6,507 nt of DNA from Nitrososphaeraceae archaeon (GTDB lineage: Archaea; Thermoproteota; Nitrososphaeria; Nitrososphaerales; Nitrososphaeraceae), in the NCBI GenBank assembly GCA_025922735.1, contig JAICHI010000065.1:1-6507 (forward strand). The letters run 5' to 3'. The translations under genes were made by a program, and so were the position numbers. The notes beneath the pieces were generated by a model. It made no database searches. It saw only the letters and a list, made by a program, of their open reading frames with translations, and was not told the DNA's origin. Below, one piece after another: positions 1 to 5,532 of the stretch (position 1 is the first letter of the stretch; the number at the start of each line of letters is the position of its first letter).

Positions 1-430
1 CATGGAAGACGACGAGAGAATCTTGAATCTATACGAATCCAAATCATACGGATTTGAAGCGAATCTTGCATACCGATTTGGCAGCAGGATCCGCGACATT
101 GCAAGCGAACTCAAGGTCAAACCCCTTGAAAACTATCCAGGAGCAAACGATATAGAGCGCCAGCTGGAGCGCTTCTTAGAATACTGCGACATCCTTCGTG
201 ATGCCGAATATGACGTCAAGGTAATCAAGCTGGCAGACAGGCTCAACAACATGTCATTTATCAGGCACGTTCCAGGACATGACAAAATAAGGCGTTATAT
301 GCGGGAAGCAGAGGACTTTTACATTGCATACACTATGCTGCCGCCCAAGATGCCTCACTTCTATCAAAGTATGAGATCCGATTACGAAAAGCTGAGAGTA
401 TTATCGACACAAAAGCTGGTCGCCGCATAA
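1..430 (+). CDS. RelA/SpoT-type HD-domain protein, C-terminal part (5' end outside window)
   Basis: This is the C-terminal part of an HD-superfamily phosphohydrolase of the RelA/SpoT (ppGpp hydrolase-like) type. The visible signature is KLADRLNNM, at residues 77-85 if counting from the ATG at position 2. It matches the KLADRLHNM box of Rel/SpoT and MESH1-like hydrolases, whose Asp is the last metal ligand of the HD site; the usual His of the box is Asn here. The upstream H...HD metal-binding motifs are not in the window, and the frame is open to the left edge, so the ATG at 2 is probably an internal Met and the gene is partial. The region after the motif (YMREAEDFYIAYTMLPP) resembles the helix that follows this box in Rel proteins. 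No synthetase or TGS/ACT domain follows, so it is a hydrolase-only small protein or a divergent relative. Substrate is unproven. The gene ends with TAA at 428-430 and is followed by a pyrimidine tract. Confidence 0.7.
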   Translation, partial: MEDDERILNLYESKSYGFEANLAYRFGSRIRDIASELKVKPLENYPGANDIERQLERFLEYCDILRDAEYDVKVIKLADRLNNMSFIRHVPGHDKIRRYMREAEDFYIAYTMLPPKMPHFYQSMRSDYEKLRVLSTQKLVAA

Positions 431-444
431 CTTCTTCTTTCTTT
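431..444 (+). terminator. T-rich tract after the HD-domain gene
   Basis: A run made only of C and T (cttcttctttcttt) starts directly after the TAA stop. Archaeal RNA polymerase commonly terminates on U-rich stretches without a hairpin, so this is a reasonable 3' end for the upstream gene. No stem-loop is visible. Confidence 0.4.
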
Positions 445-448
445 ACAA

Positions 449-460
449 ACAATTTAATGA
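449..460 (+). promoter_or_regulatory. Candidate TATA box for the etf operon
   Basis: An AT-rich element, acaatttaatga, lies about 37 bp upstream of the etfB TTG. With the usual 25-27 bp between archaeal TATA centre and start site, transcription would begin near 480 and leave a leader of about 12 nt that carries the aaagga ribosome-binding sequence. The whole 431-491 gap is AT-rich, so the exact box is uncertain. Confidence 0.35.
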
Positions 461-479
461 TAGTAATTTATGGAGATAA

Positions 480-485
480 AAAGGA
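480..485 (+). promoter_or_regulatory. Weak Shine-Dalgarno supporting the TTG start of etfB
   Basis: The purine stretch aaagga ends 6 nt before the TTG at 492, and a ggag lies further upstream at 472-475. It overlaps an in-frame TAA at 486-488, which blocks any more upstream start. This supports TTG 492 as the only start that keeps the first beta strand of EtfB. Confidence 0.4.
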
Positions 486-491
486 TAAGTA

Positions 492-1391
492 TTGACGTCA
501 ACAACAACAAAAGACCTCAATGTTGCAGTTATTGTGAAATTAGAGCCTGATTTCTCTGAAGGCAATGTAAGCTACAATGCCGACGGCACGCTCAATCGAG
601 CAGAAACAAAGAGTATCCTTGGACCTCATAGTGCTATAGCGTCAAATGCGGCATTTTATGCAAAGGTCAAATACGGCGCCCGCGTTGCAGTTGGAACGAT
701 GGGTCCCCCTATTGCAGAGAGCGCGCTACAGCAAGCGCAGCTGCTCTGCGATGCAGACGAACTTCATTTGTATAGCGATAGGCTCTTTGCTGGTGCCGAC
801 ACGCTTGCTACCGCCGAAGTGCTGAAGGCCGGCGTCTCTAAGGTGGAAGGTGATGGTAAAGTCGATATCGTGTTTTCCGGTCACAGGGCGTCGGATGGCG
901 AGACTGGCCAAACAGGACCCCAGACTGCTTGGAAGCTGGGCTACACCTTCCTTGGACATGTCATAGATTATAATGTTGATCTGCAGAGCAGATTTGTGAG
1001 GGCAAAGCGTCTTATCTCACTTCAAGGATTTTATGATATCCTTGAAGAGGTTGAGGCACCCCTTCCGGTTTTCATATCTATCGACCCATCATACAAGGCA
1101 TTTTTTAATACTGTGTCACAGAGGCTTGCGTTTGAGAAATATCAGAAAGAAGCAAGATCACGTGCAGAAAACTACAAGCAATTCCTGAAGGTTTTAAACA
1201 CACAGCAGCTGGGTATCGATCCAAAACTAGTTGGGTTACCCGGCTCACCAACGATTGTATACAAAGTCGAGCGCATACCAAAGGCAAAGGCTAGCAGAAA
1301 ATCCGAAGTTATCGATGGTGCAAATCGTGATCAACTTACAAGGGTGGCAGCCAACATGTATGAGGTGCTTGGAGGCATGGTGATCAAATGA
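492..1391 (+). CDS. etfB: Electron transfer flavoprotein beta subunit (EtfB/FixA)
   Basis: EtfB is the small subunit of the soluble electron transfer flavoprotein. It binds AMP in classical ETFs or a second (bifurcating) FAD in FixA-type ETFs, and pairs with EtfA encoded next door. Family landmarks are visible in order: the first Rossmann-like strand NVAVIVK (residues 10-16), MGPP (70-73), FAGADTLAT (99-107, the family's F-A-G-A-D-T-L-A-T box), the nucleotide-binding loop DGETGQTGP (135-143, usually DGDTAQVGP), and VGLPGSPT (247-254). At 299 residues it is longer than mitochondrial-type EtfB (about 255) and closer to FixA. The extra length sits in a charged stretch near residues 210-235 and at the C-terminus. 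The start is TTG: an in-frame TAA lies 4 nt upstream, and the next possible start (GTG 534) would delete the first strand. Its stop overlaps the etfA start (ATGA). It is the first gene of the operon. Whether the second nucleotide is FAD or AMP cannot be told by eye. Confidence 0.95.
   Translation: MTSTTTKDLNVAVIVKLEPDFSEGNVSYNADGTLNRAETKSILGPHSAIASNAAFYAKVKYGARVAVGTMGPPIAESALQQAQLLCDADELHLYSDRLFAGADTLATAEVLKAGVSKVEGDGKVDIVFSGHRASDGETGQTGPQTAWKLGYTFLGHVIDYNVDLQSRFVRAKRLISLQGFYDILEEVEAPLPVFISIDPSYKAFFNTVSQRLAFEKYQKEARSRAENYKQFLKVLNTQQLGIDPKLVGLPGSPTIVYKVERIPKAKASRKSEVIDGANRDQLTRVAANMYEVLGGMVIK
1371..1385 (+). promoter_or_regulatory. Strong double Shine-Dalgarno for etfA inside the end of etfB
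   Basis: GGAGG (1371-1375) and GGTGATC (1379-1385) lie just before the etfA ATG at 1388. Both are complementary to parts of the usual 3' end of archaeal 16S rRNA (GGATCACCTCC). They lie inside the last codons of etfB, which fits translational coupling at the ATGA overlap. Confidence 0.6.
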
Positions 1392-2569
1392 TGTCAAAGT
1401 ATCAACACCTCTACGTTGTCATAGAGCATGAAGACGGCATGCCAGTGCCTGTCAGCCTTGAGATGTTGGGTGAGGCTAGGCGGCTCATGGATGGTTTTAA
1501 TAAGAAATATTCCTCTGACGAGAAAGTGGTCGCAGTTGTCCTTGGACATAATGCACGCAAGCTATGTGAAGAACTTATTTTTTATGGCGCTGATGCAGTG
1601 ATTTATGCAGATAACCCGGAACTTCGATACAGGAGGAACCTTATCGACACCAAGGTGATAAGCCAGATAGCGAGGAGCAGAGAGGTGGCGGCAAAATTCT
1701 CTGATACTTCTGAATTTGTAAAACCACGCTACATGTTCTTTGGCGCAGACAGCATAGGGAGGCACCTATCGTCTACAGTTCTGGCAGAGCTGGAATCGGG
1801 ACTTGCGTCGGACATTAACAAACTTGTTATCGAGGACTTGGAAATAAAACATGAACATAAGACAAAGGGACAAGCGATGAAGTATGAAAAAACACTTGAA
1901 ATGTATAGGCCCGACTTTTCCGGCTTCCTCTGGACCACTATTCTTTGCCTTGACAACCGTAACCCGGCTATTGAACGTGAATATCATCCGCAGGCATGCA
2001 GCATAATTCCCGGCGTATTTGCCCCAATTGAGCCTGATACATCAAGGCGCGGCGCAATAGTAGACTATGTCCCTGAATTTGACGAGCGCGACCTTAAGGT
2101 AAGAATACTTGATAGAAAAATAGTGAAAAGTGCAGTCGACTTTGATAGCCACAAGGCTGTGGTAAGTTTCGGCAAGGGAATCAAGGATTCGCCAGAGCAG
2201 AACATCAAGCAGGTGGCCGAGCTCGCAAAAGAGATTGAAGCTGAAGTTGGCATTTCGCTTCCAATATCAAAAAAGCCGTTTCCTGTGAGTGAAGGAATAA
2301 ACTCCACCTACATGATACCTGACAGGGTCATAGGAACTAGTGGCCGCAAGGTAGCACCCTTGCTCTATATTGCAGTGGGAATAAGCGGCGCTATGCAGCA
2401 CATTGCAGGCATGAAAGAGTCCGGGTTTATAGTGGCAATTAATCCAGATGAAAACTCGCCGATAAAGGACGAGTGTGACATATTTATCAGGGGAAGAATG
2501 GAGGATGTGATACCGCTCTTGCTTGAGCAACTGAGAAAGCAGAGACCCACAATAGAGGTAAAGAAATGA
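1388..2569 (+). CDS. etfA: Electron transfer flavoprotein alpha subunit (EtfA/FixB), divergent flavin site
   Basis: EtfA carries the electron-transferring FAD of the EtfAB dimer and docks with both dehydrogenases and the EtfC quinone oxidoreductase. The N-terminal domain contains FFGADSIGRHLSSTVLAELE (residues 117-136), matching the family's GATxxGRDLAPRxAARL region. The C-terminal FAD domain contains VVSFGKGIKD (258-267; usually SGGRGLK), SGRKVAPLLYIAVGISGA (318-335), QHIAGM (337-342) and VAINPDENSPI (349-359), which is the classic EtfA signature. At 393 residues it is longer than canonical EtfA (about 310-330). Differences by eye: the family's SR (human alphaSer248-Arg249) is SL (290-291), about 10 residues are inserted before the TG motif, and that motif reads TSG (317-319) so the human Thr266 position is Ser. 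The His that contacts flavin (human His286) is kept as H338. The start overlaps the etfB stop as ATGA; ATG 1391 is an alternative one codon later. Family assignment is firm; bifurcation is unresolved. Confidence 0.95.
   Translation: MMSKYQHLYVVIEHEDGMPVPVSLEMLGEARRLMDGFNKKYSSDEKVVAVVLGHNARKLCEELIFYGADAVIYADNPELRYRRNLIDTKVISQIARSREVAAKFSDTSEFVKPRYMFFGADSIGRHLSSTVLAELESGLASDINKLVIEDLEIKHEHKTKGQAMKYEKTLEMYRPDFSGFLWTTILCLDNRNPAIEREYHPQACSIIPGVFAPIEPDTSRRGAIVDYVPEFDERDLKVRILDRKIVKSAVDFDSHKAVVSFGKGIKDSPEQNIKQVAELAKEIEAEVGISLPISKKPFPVSEGINSTYMIPDRVIGTSGRKVAPLLYIAVGISGAMQHIAGMKESGFIVAINPDENSPIKDECDIFIRGRMEDVIPLLLEQLRKQRPTIEVKK
2555..2559 (+). promoter_or_regulatory. Shine-Dalgarno for etfCX
   Basis: GAGGT lies 11 nt before the ATG at 2571, within the last codons of etfA. 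With only 1 bp between the etfA stop and this start, coupled translation is likely. Confidence 0.5.
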
Positions 2570-2570
2570 T

Positions 2571-4439
2571 ATGGAGCACTATGACGTTGCAATAATTGGC
2601 GGCGGATCTGCTGGCCTTGCAGCGCTAAAACAGCTGTCAAACCTGAACAAACAAGCAATATTGATTGAGGCAGGCAAGAAGGCCGGCAGTAAGAATATTT
2701 CCGGTGGCATACTGTATTCTAAAAAGCCCAAGCATGGCAAGACATTTAACGTTGAAGACGTTTATCCAGAATTTCTGCAGGATACACCTGTCGAGCGCAG
2801 GATAACTCAGTACATGCTGCATGCAACCTCTCGTGACAAGGTGTTCACAATGAACCTGACTGCAGCACATGAATATCAAGCAAACTTTGGCTATTCCGTT
2901 CTTCTAAATAAGCTGAATGGGTGGTTTGCAAAGCAGGCCAGCGAAAGTGCAGAGCGGCAGGGCGGTGGCATAGTGTCAGGTGTGCACGTCCGCTCGCTAA
3001 ACTGGCAAAATGAAAAAACAGTAATTGAAACTGACGAGATAGAGCCCTTTGAGGCAAAAGCAGTAATTGCAGCAGACGGCGTCAACTCGGAACTTGCAGA
3101 AATGACTGGTGCTAGGGCAAAATTCACGCCAGAGCAGCTGTACCAGGGTGTAAAAGTCATAGTCAAGTTGCCAGAAGAGATAATTGAGCAACGGTTCGGA
3201 ATTGGACCAGATGAAGGCGCTGCTCATCTATTTGCCGGCGACGTCACGCTCAACCATATCGGAGGCGGATTTTTGTATACAAACCTCGATACTCTTTCTG
3301 TAGGTGCAGTCTATCATTATGACTCTCTTATGGAGAGACCATCAGAACCTTACACACTGGTAAATGCTCTGATAAAGAATCCTTTGGTTGCAGAATTTAT
3401 CAAAGATCAAGTGGCAGTCAAAGAGGAAATAGACAAGAACCTGCCAAAGGAGGAACAGCTTAGGACACGATTTGCGGTTAGCAAATTGATAAAGACATGG
3501 AACGAGCTTCGTGATAGCTACCACTCGCGCGCTGCAAGGAAAAAGCTGATTGAAAGTGGTAAGTACAAATCGGAAGAGGAAATCCGCGCAAGGCTTGATT
3601 ATGTGCAAAATGAGCTTGCGACAAAATACTACACAAAATTTGTCACTGATTATGTTGAACTTGAATATGGAGCCAAGCTGGTGCCAGATGGCAAGCGCTG
3701 CGCAATGAAAAAGCCGTATTACAAGAATATTCTCTTTGTAGGCGATGCGGCTGGAAGGGGGATTTTTATCGGACCCAGAATAGAAGGACTCAACGTCGGC
3801 ATTGACGATGGAGTAAGGGCTGCAAACGCAGTCGCAAGAGCTATTGATAGAAACAACTTTTCTACTCAGTTCATGGGCGAATCCTACAGCCAGTCAATAG
3901 AAGAGAGCCCATACACTCGAGATATGAAGGAGATAGACAAGGACTATTTGAAGATATTCCTCGATGCTGCAAAGGATGTGCCAAAGGATATCATCGGACA
4001 ACGCTACGGCATGGTGTTCAGGCTAATGTCAAGCGGCACACTAAGAGGACTGGCTGTAGGCTTTGCAAACATCCTCGGCTACGACAAGCTGTTACCGCTG
4101 GTCGAATCCGAAGACACGTATGTTCAGGTGCCAATAGAACTTGCAGAAAAGACGGGGAGACAAGTTCAGGCAACATATGAACCTACAATACCGACGATAG
4201 CCCAGCGCATCGCACAGCTAAAGTACGATGACGACAGGGTTTCGCACATCAAGGTACTCAATCCAAAGTCAGAATTCATGAAAAAGATGGTGACCCTTTG
4301 TCCCACACTCTGCTACAGTATGGAAGGGGGTGATGTGACGCTCCAGCATGAAGCATGCATCGAGTGTGGCTCCTGTGCTAAGGAAACGGAGTGGCGCCAC
4401 CCAAGGGGAGAAAAAGGGGTAATCTACCAGTACGGTTAG
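2571..4439 (+). CDS. Fused EtfC-EtfX (FixC-FixX): ETF:quinone oxidoreductase with C-terminal ferredoxin domain
   Basis: This protein is predicted to accept electrons from EtfAB and pass them through FAD and one [4Fe-4S] cluster to quinone at the membrane face. The N-terminal Rossmann fold has GGGSAG (residues 10-15) after VAIIG. FixC-type motifs follow: GSKNISGG (39-46), AADGVNS (167-173) and the second FAD motif GDAAG (391-395). A hydrophobic/amphipathic stretch near 480-503 (MVFRLMSSGTLRGLAVGFAN and neighbours) is the likely membrane contact. The C-terminus is a FixX-like ferredoxin: LCPTLCY with C577 and C581, then CIECGSC with C596, C599 and C602, then EWRHPRG...GVIYQYG (607-622), the typical W-x-x-P-R-G...G-V-x-Y tail. 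C577/C596/C599/C602 match the four cluster ligands of ETF-QO. At 622 residues it exceeds FixC plus FixX (about 525). Much of the excess is a charged helical stretch at about 281-360. The linker after the last Cys is about 7 residues shorter than in FixX. It ends the operon and carries no signal peptide or transmembrane span. Confidence 0.92.
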   Translation: MEHYDVAIIGGGSAGLAALKQLSNLNKQAILIEAGKKAGSKNISGGILYSKKPKHGKTFNVEDVYPEFLQDTPVERRITQYMLHATSRDKVFTMNLTAAHEYQANFGYSVLLNKLNGWFAKQASESAERQGGGIVSGVHVRSLNWQNEKTVIETDEIEPFEAKAVIAADGVNSELAEMTGARAKFTPEQLYQGVKVIVKLPEEIIEQRFGIGPDEGAAHLFAGDVTLNHIGGGFLYTNLDTLSVGAVYHYDSLMERPSEPYTLVNALIKNPLVAEFIKDQVAVKEEIDKNLPKEEQLRTRFAVSKLIKTWNELRDSYHSRAARKKLIESGKYKSEEEIRARLDYVQNELATKYYTKFVTDYVELEYGAKLVPDGKRCAMKKPYYKNILFVGDAAGRGIFIGPRIEGLNVGIDDGVRAANAVARAIDRNNFSTQFMGESYSQSIEESPYTRDMKEIDKDYLKIFLDAAKDVPKDIIGQRYGMVFRLMSSGTLRGLAVGFANILGYDKLLPLVESEDTYVQVPIELAEKTGRQVQATYEPTIPTIAQRIAQLKYDDDRVSHIKVLNPKSEFMKKMVTLCPTLCYSMEGGDVTLQHEACIECGSCAKETEWRHPRGEKGVIYQYG

Positions 4440-4446
4440 CTAGCTA
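4437..4446. repeat. 10-bp palindrome holding the stop codons of both convergent genes
   Basis: TAGCTAGCTA is a perfect palindrome. Its first three bases are the stop of etfCX on the plus strand, and its last three, read on the minus strand, are the stop of the PRX-like gene. The two genes therefore end 4 bp apart, with no room for separate terminators. Confidence 0.85.
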
Positions 4447-5001
4447 GTGTTCATTCTTCCACTTTATTGAGCAGCCAATGGAAGGATCAAAGTCCTTCTC
4501 TATCTTTTCTCCCCTTAGGAGCTTGCGAACGTTATTCTCCATAACTGGTACTGCAGGTCTAGTTTCTGGCTCTAGTGCGTCATTTATCTTACCGTGGAAT
4601 ACTAGCTTATGGTCGGCATCAAAGAGGAAAGGGTCTGGAGTGCATACCGCACCGTATGCCATTGCGACATCTTGGCTTTCATCTATTAGATATGGAAAAT
4701 TCAGCTTGTGCTCATCTGCAAATATGACCATGTTGTCAAAGCCCTCGTCATTGTAGTTCGGATCATTACTATTGATGCCAATAACTTGAAGTTCAGATGC
4801 ATTAAATCTGCTTTGCAAAGCAACAATATCACCAATCCTTGCCTTGACGTAGGGACAGTGATTGCAAATGAACACAACAAGTGCTGCCTTGCTCTTGTAA
4901 TCCTGCAGTGAGTGCATCGTACTATCCACGCCTTTCAATGTAAAATCCGGTGCCCTGCTGCCTGTCTTGAGAACTTGGGGTGATGAAGCAGTCTTGACCA
5001 T
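4444..5001 (-). CDS. PRX-like thioredoxin-fold protein (AhpC/TSA superfamily)
   Basis: A cytosolic thiol oxidoreductase of the PRX-like group within the AhpC/TSA and thioredoxin-like superfamily. Diagnostic features in this 185-residue protein are GSRAPDFTLKGVD (14-26), the active-site segment VVFICNHCPYVKA (42-54) with C46 and C49 as a thioredoxin-type CxxC, GAVCTPDPFLFDAD (117-130) with C120 and the presumed cis-proline after Thr, and PSIGCSIKWK (173-182) with C177, a hallmark C-terminal box of this group. Length matches the family (about 180-200), so it looks complete. The precise reaction (peroxidase or disulfide exchange) is not established for the family and cannot be read from the sequence. 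The ATG at 4999-5001 is chosen because it precedes the conserved PDFTL by the usual distance and lies 28 bp from a good TATA box, which predicts a leaderless transcript. It is convergent with the etf operon. A redox link to the flavoproteins, for example coping with reactive oxygen, is only a guess. Confidence 0.9.
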   Translation of the reverse strand: MVKTASSPQVLKTGSRAPDFTLKGVDSTMHSLQDYKSKAALVVFICNHCPYVKARIGDIVALQSRFNASELQVIGINSNDPNYNDEGFDNMVIFADEHKLNFPYLIDESQDVAMAYGAVCTPDPFLFDADHKLVFHGKINDALEPETRPAVPVMENNVRKLLRGEKIEKDFDPSIGCSIKWKNEH

Positions 5002-5021
5002 GCCAAATGATGCAGTTTGCA

Positions 5022-5034
5022 GATATTATAAATC
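5022..5034 (-). promoter_or_regulatory. TATA box for the PRX-like gene
   Basis: On the minus strand the sequence reads gatttataatatc. The centre of its TTTATAAT core is about 28 bp from the A of the ATG, which puts the start site at or within 1-3 nt of the start codon. No Shine-Dalgarno occurs between them, consistent with a leaderless mRNA. Confidence 0.6.
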
Positions 5035-5056
5035 TATTACAAATTCACAGCATTAG

Positions 5057-5066
5057 CATTATAAAC
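5057..5066 (+). promoter_or_regulatory. Candidate plus-strand TATA box of the small membrane-protein region
   Basis: The sequence cattataaac, with its centre near 5062, would place a start site near 5088, about 11 nt before the ATG at 5099. It is back-to-back with the PRX TATA box, so 5002-5098 would be a divergent promoter region. An AT-rich run at 5072-5087 is an alternative box. Confidence 0.4.
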
Positions 5067-5098
5067 ATAATCCTAAATAATAATATCTTTGGGCCCTT

Positions 5099-5322
5099 AT
5101 GGAAAGTAGGGTTTCAGCAGCAGTAACAACAACAACAAACTCTTGCCAATAATTCTGCTGGTAGCATCTGCTGCAGCAATTGTTGCTATGTTTATCCTTC
5201 CGTTCTTTGGAGTATACTTTTTCTTTTTGTTTCTACCGCTAACCTTCAGTTTGCCGTGGTCACTAAAAAGGCTAAGGCGGCACAAGGCAAGAAAGCATTG
5301 GAATGTAGAGGATCTCCGCTAG
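5099..5322 (+). pseudogene. Small membrane protein, apparently frameshifted near its N-terminus
   Basis: The frame ending at TAG 5320-5322 encodes a very hydrophobic stretch, starting LLPIILLVASAAAIVAMF (from 5140) and continuing FFGVYFFFLFLPL. This is room for one long or two short transmembrane helices. A strongly basic cytoplasmic-looking tail follows (SLKRLRRHKARKHWNVEDLR). That pattern is typical of real small membrane proteins. The frame has no ATG until 5188, which would lie in the middle of the hydrophobic segment; TTG 5143 is a possible start but has no Shine-Dalgarno. An ATG at 5099, well placed behind a TATA box, runs 17 codons in a different frame (MESRVSAAV...) and stops at 5150-5152. 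One missing base between about 5104 and 5140, for instance in the GGG at 5109-5111, would join them into a protein of about 74 residues with a Ser/Asn-rich N-terminus (AGC AGC AGT, AAC x4). It could be a real pseudogene, a sequencing error, a programmed -1 frameshift, or a 44- to 59-residue intact gene. Confidence 0.45.
5125..5136 (+). repeat. AAC x4 triplet repeat
   Basis: Four tandem AAC triplets follow AGC AGC AGT at 5116-5124. In the membrane-protein frame they encode Asn4 after Ser3. In the frame of the ATG at 5099 the same bases are read mostly as ACA (Thr4). The low-complexity stretch lies where the frame appears to break. Confidence 0.7.
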
Positions 5323-5402
5323 CAAATGCAAAAGAGTTCTTTGCAAAATCAGAAGAAGTGAGACATCTAATACCACAACTTGACAAGAAATGCTTCTCAT
5401 AG
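5323..5402 (+). other. Possible displaced C-terminal tail of the small membrane protein
   Basis: Past the TAG at 5320-5322, the next frame reads LANAKEFFAKSEEVRHLI and then PQLDKKCFS before a TAG at 5400-5402. It is helical, charged and free of stops. It could be the original C-terminus of the membrane protein if a second base is missing near 5317-5320, since the shift has the same direction as the first one. The stretch is too short to exclude chance. No start codon of its own is convincing; GTG 5256 would lie inside the overlapping frame. Confidence 0.25.
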
Positions 5403-5412
5403 AAAAAGACTA

Positions 5413-5532
5413 ATGCACATACCAGTCTTCAATAAAAAAGGTATCTCCAGGCTGGATATATATAGCAATCACGCAATCACTATTCATTGCAGTAGTCCAA
5501 AAGCAGAGCAGATTAAAAAGAGCTTGAAATAA
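5413..5532 (+). CDS. Possible 39-residue ORF, unrecognised
   Basis: From ATG 5413 to TAA 5530-5532 an ORF reads MHIPVFNKKGISRLDIY (residues 1-17), then a middle with one Cys (C26), and ends KAEQIKKSLK. The composition is protein-like: mixed, basic, with a plausible amphipathic end. There is no Shine-Dalgarno or well-placed TATA box in front of it, and it overlaps the candidate promoter elements of the next gene. It could be a small gene, a fragment related to the broken gene just upstream, or chance. I do not recognise it. Confidence 0.25.
   Translation: MHIPVFNKKGISRLDIYSNHAITIHCSSPKAEQIKKSLK

Noticed and set aside
470..550. ATG ORF of 26 codons overlapping the start of etfB in another frame
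   Set aside because: Its ATG lies 22 nt before the etfB TTG, but it has no promoter spacing or Shine-Dalgarno of its own and its second half is the out-of-frame reading of etfB. It was considered as an alternative etfB start and excluded because it stops at 548-550.
2267..2658. Minus-strand ORFs of 87 and 97 codons across the etfA/etfCX junction
   Set aside because: They are antisense to the highly conserved EtfA FAD signature, with no promoter or family motif.
4478..4756. Plus-strand ORF of 92 codons opposite the PRX-like gene
   Set aside because: It is a shadow of a gene whose conserved motifs are unmistakable on the minus strand.
5091..5096. GGGCCC palindrome before the small membrane-protein ATG
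   Set aside because: It is a 6-bp palindrome with no second copy or partner site; nothing supports an operator role.
5097..5285. Minus-strand ORF of 62 codons with a run of leucines
   Set aside because: The Leu run is the antisense reading of the AAC/AGC triplet repeats, and the opposite strand carries the more protein-like hydrophobic frame.
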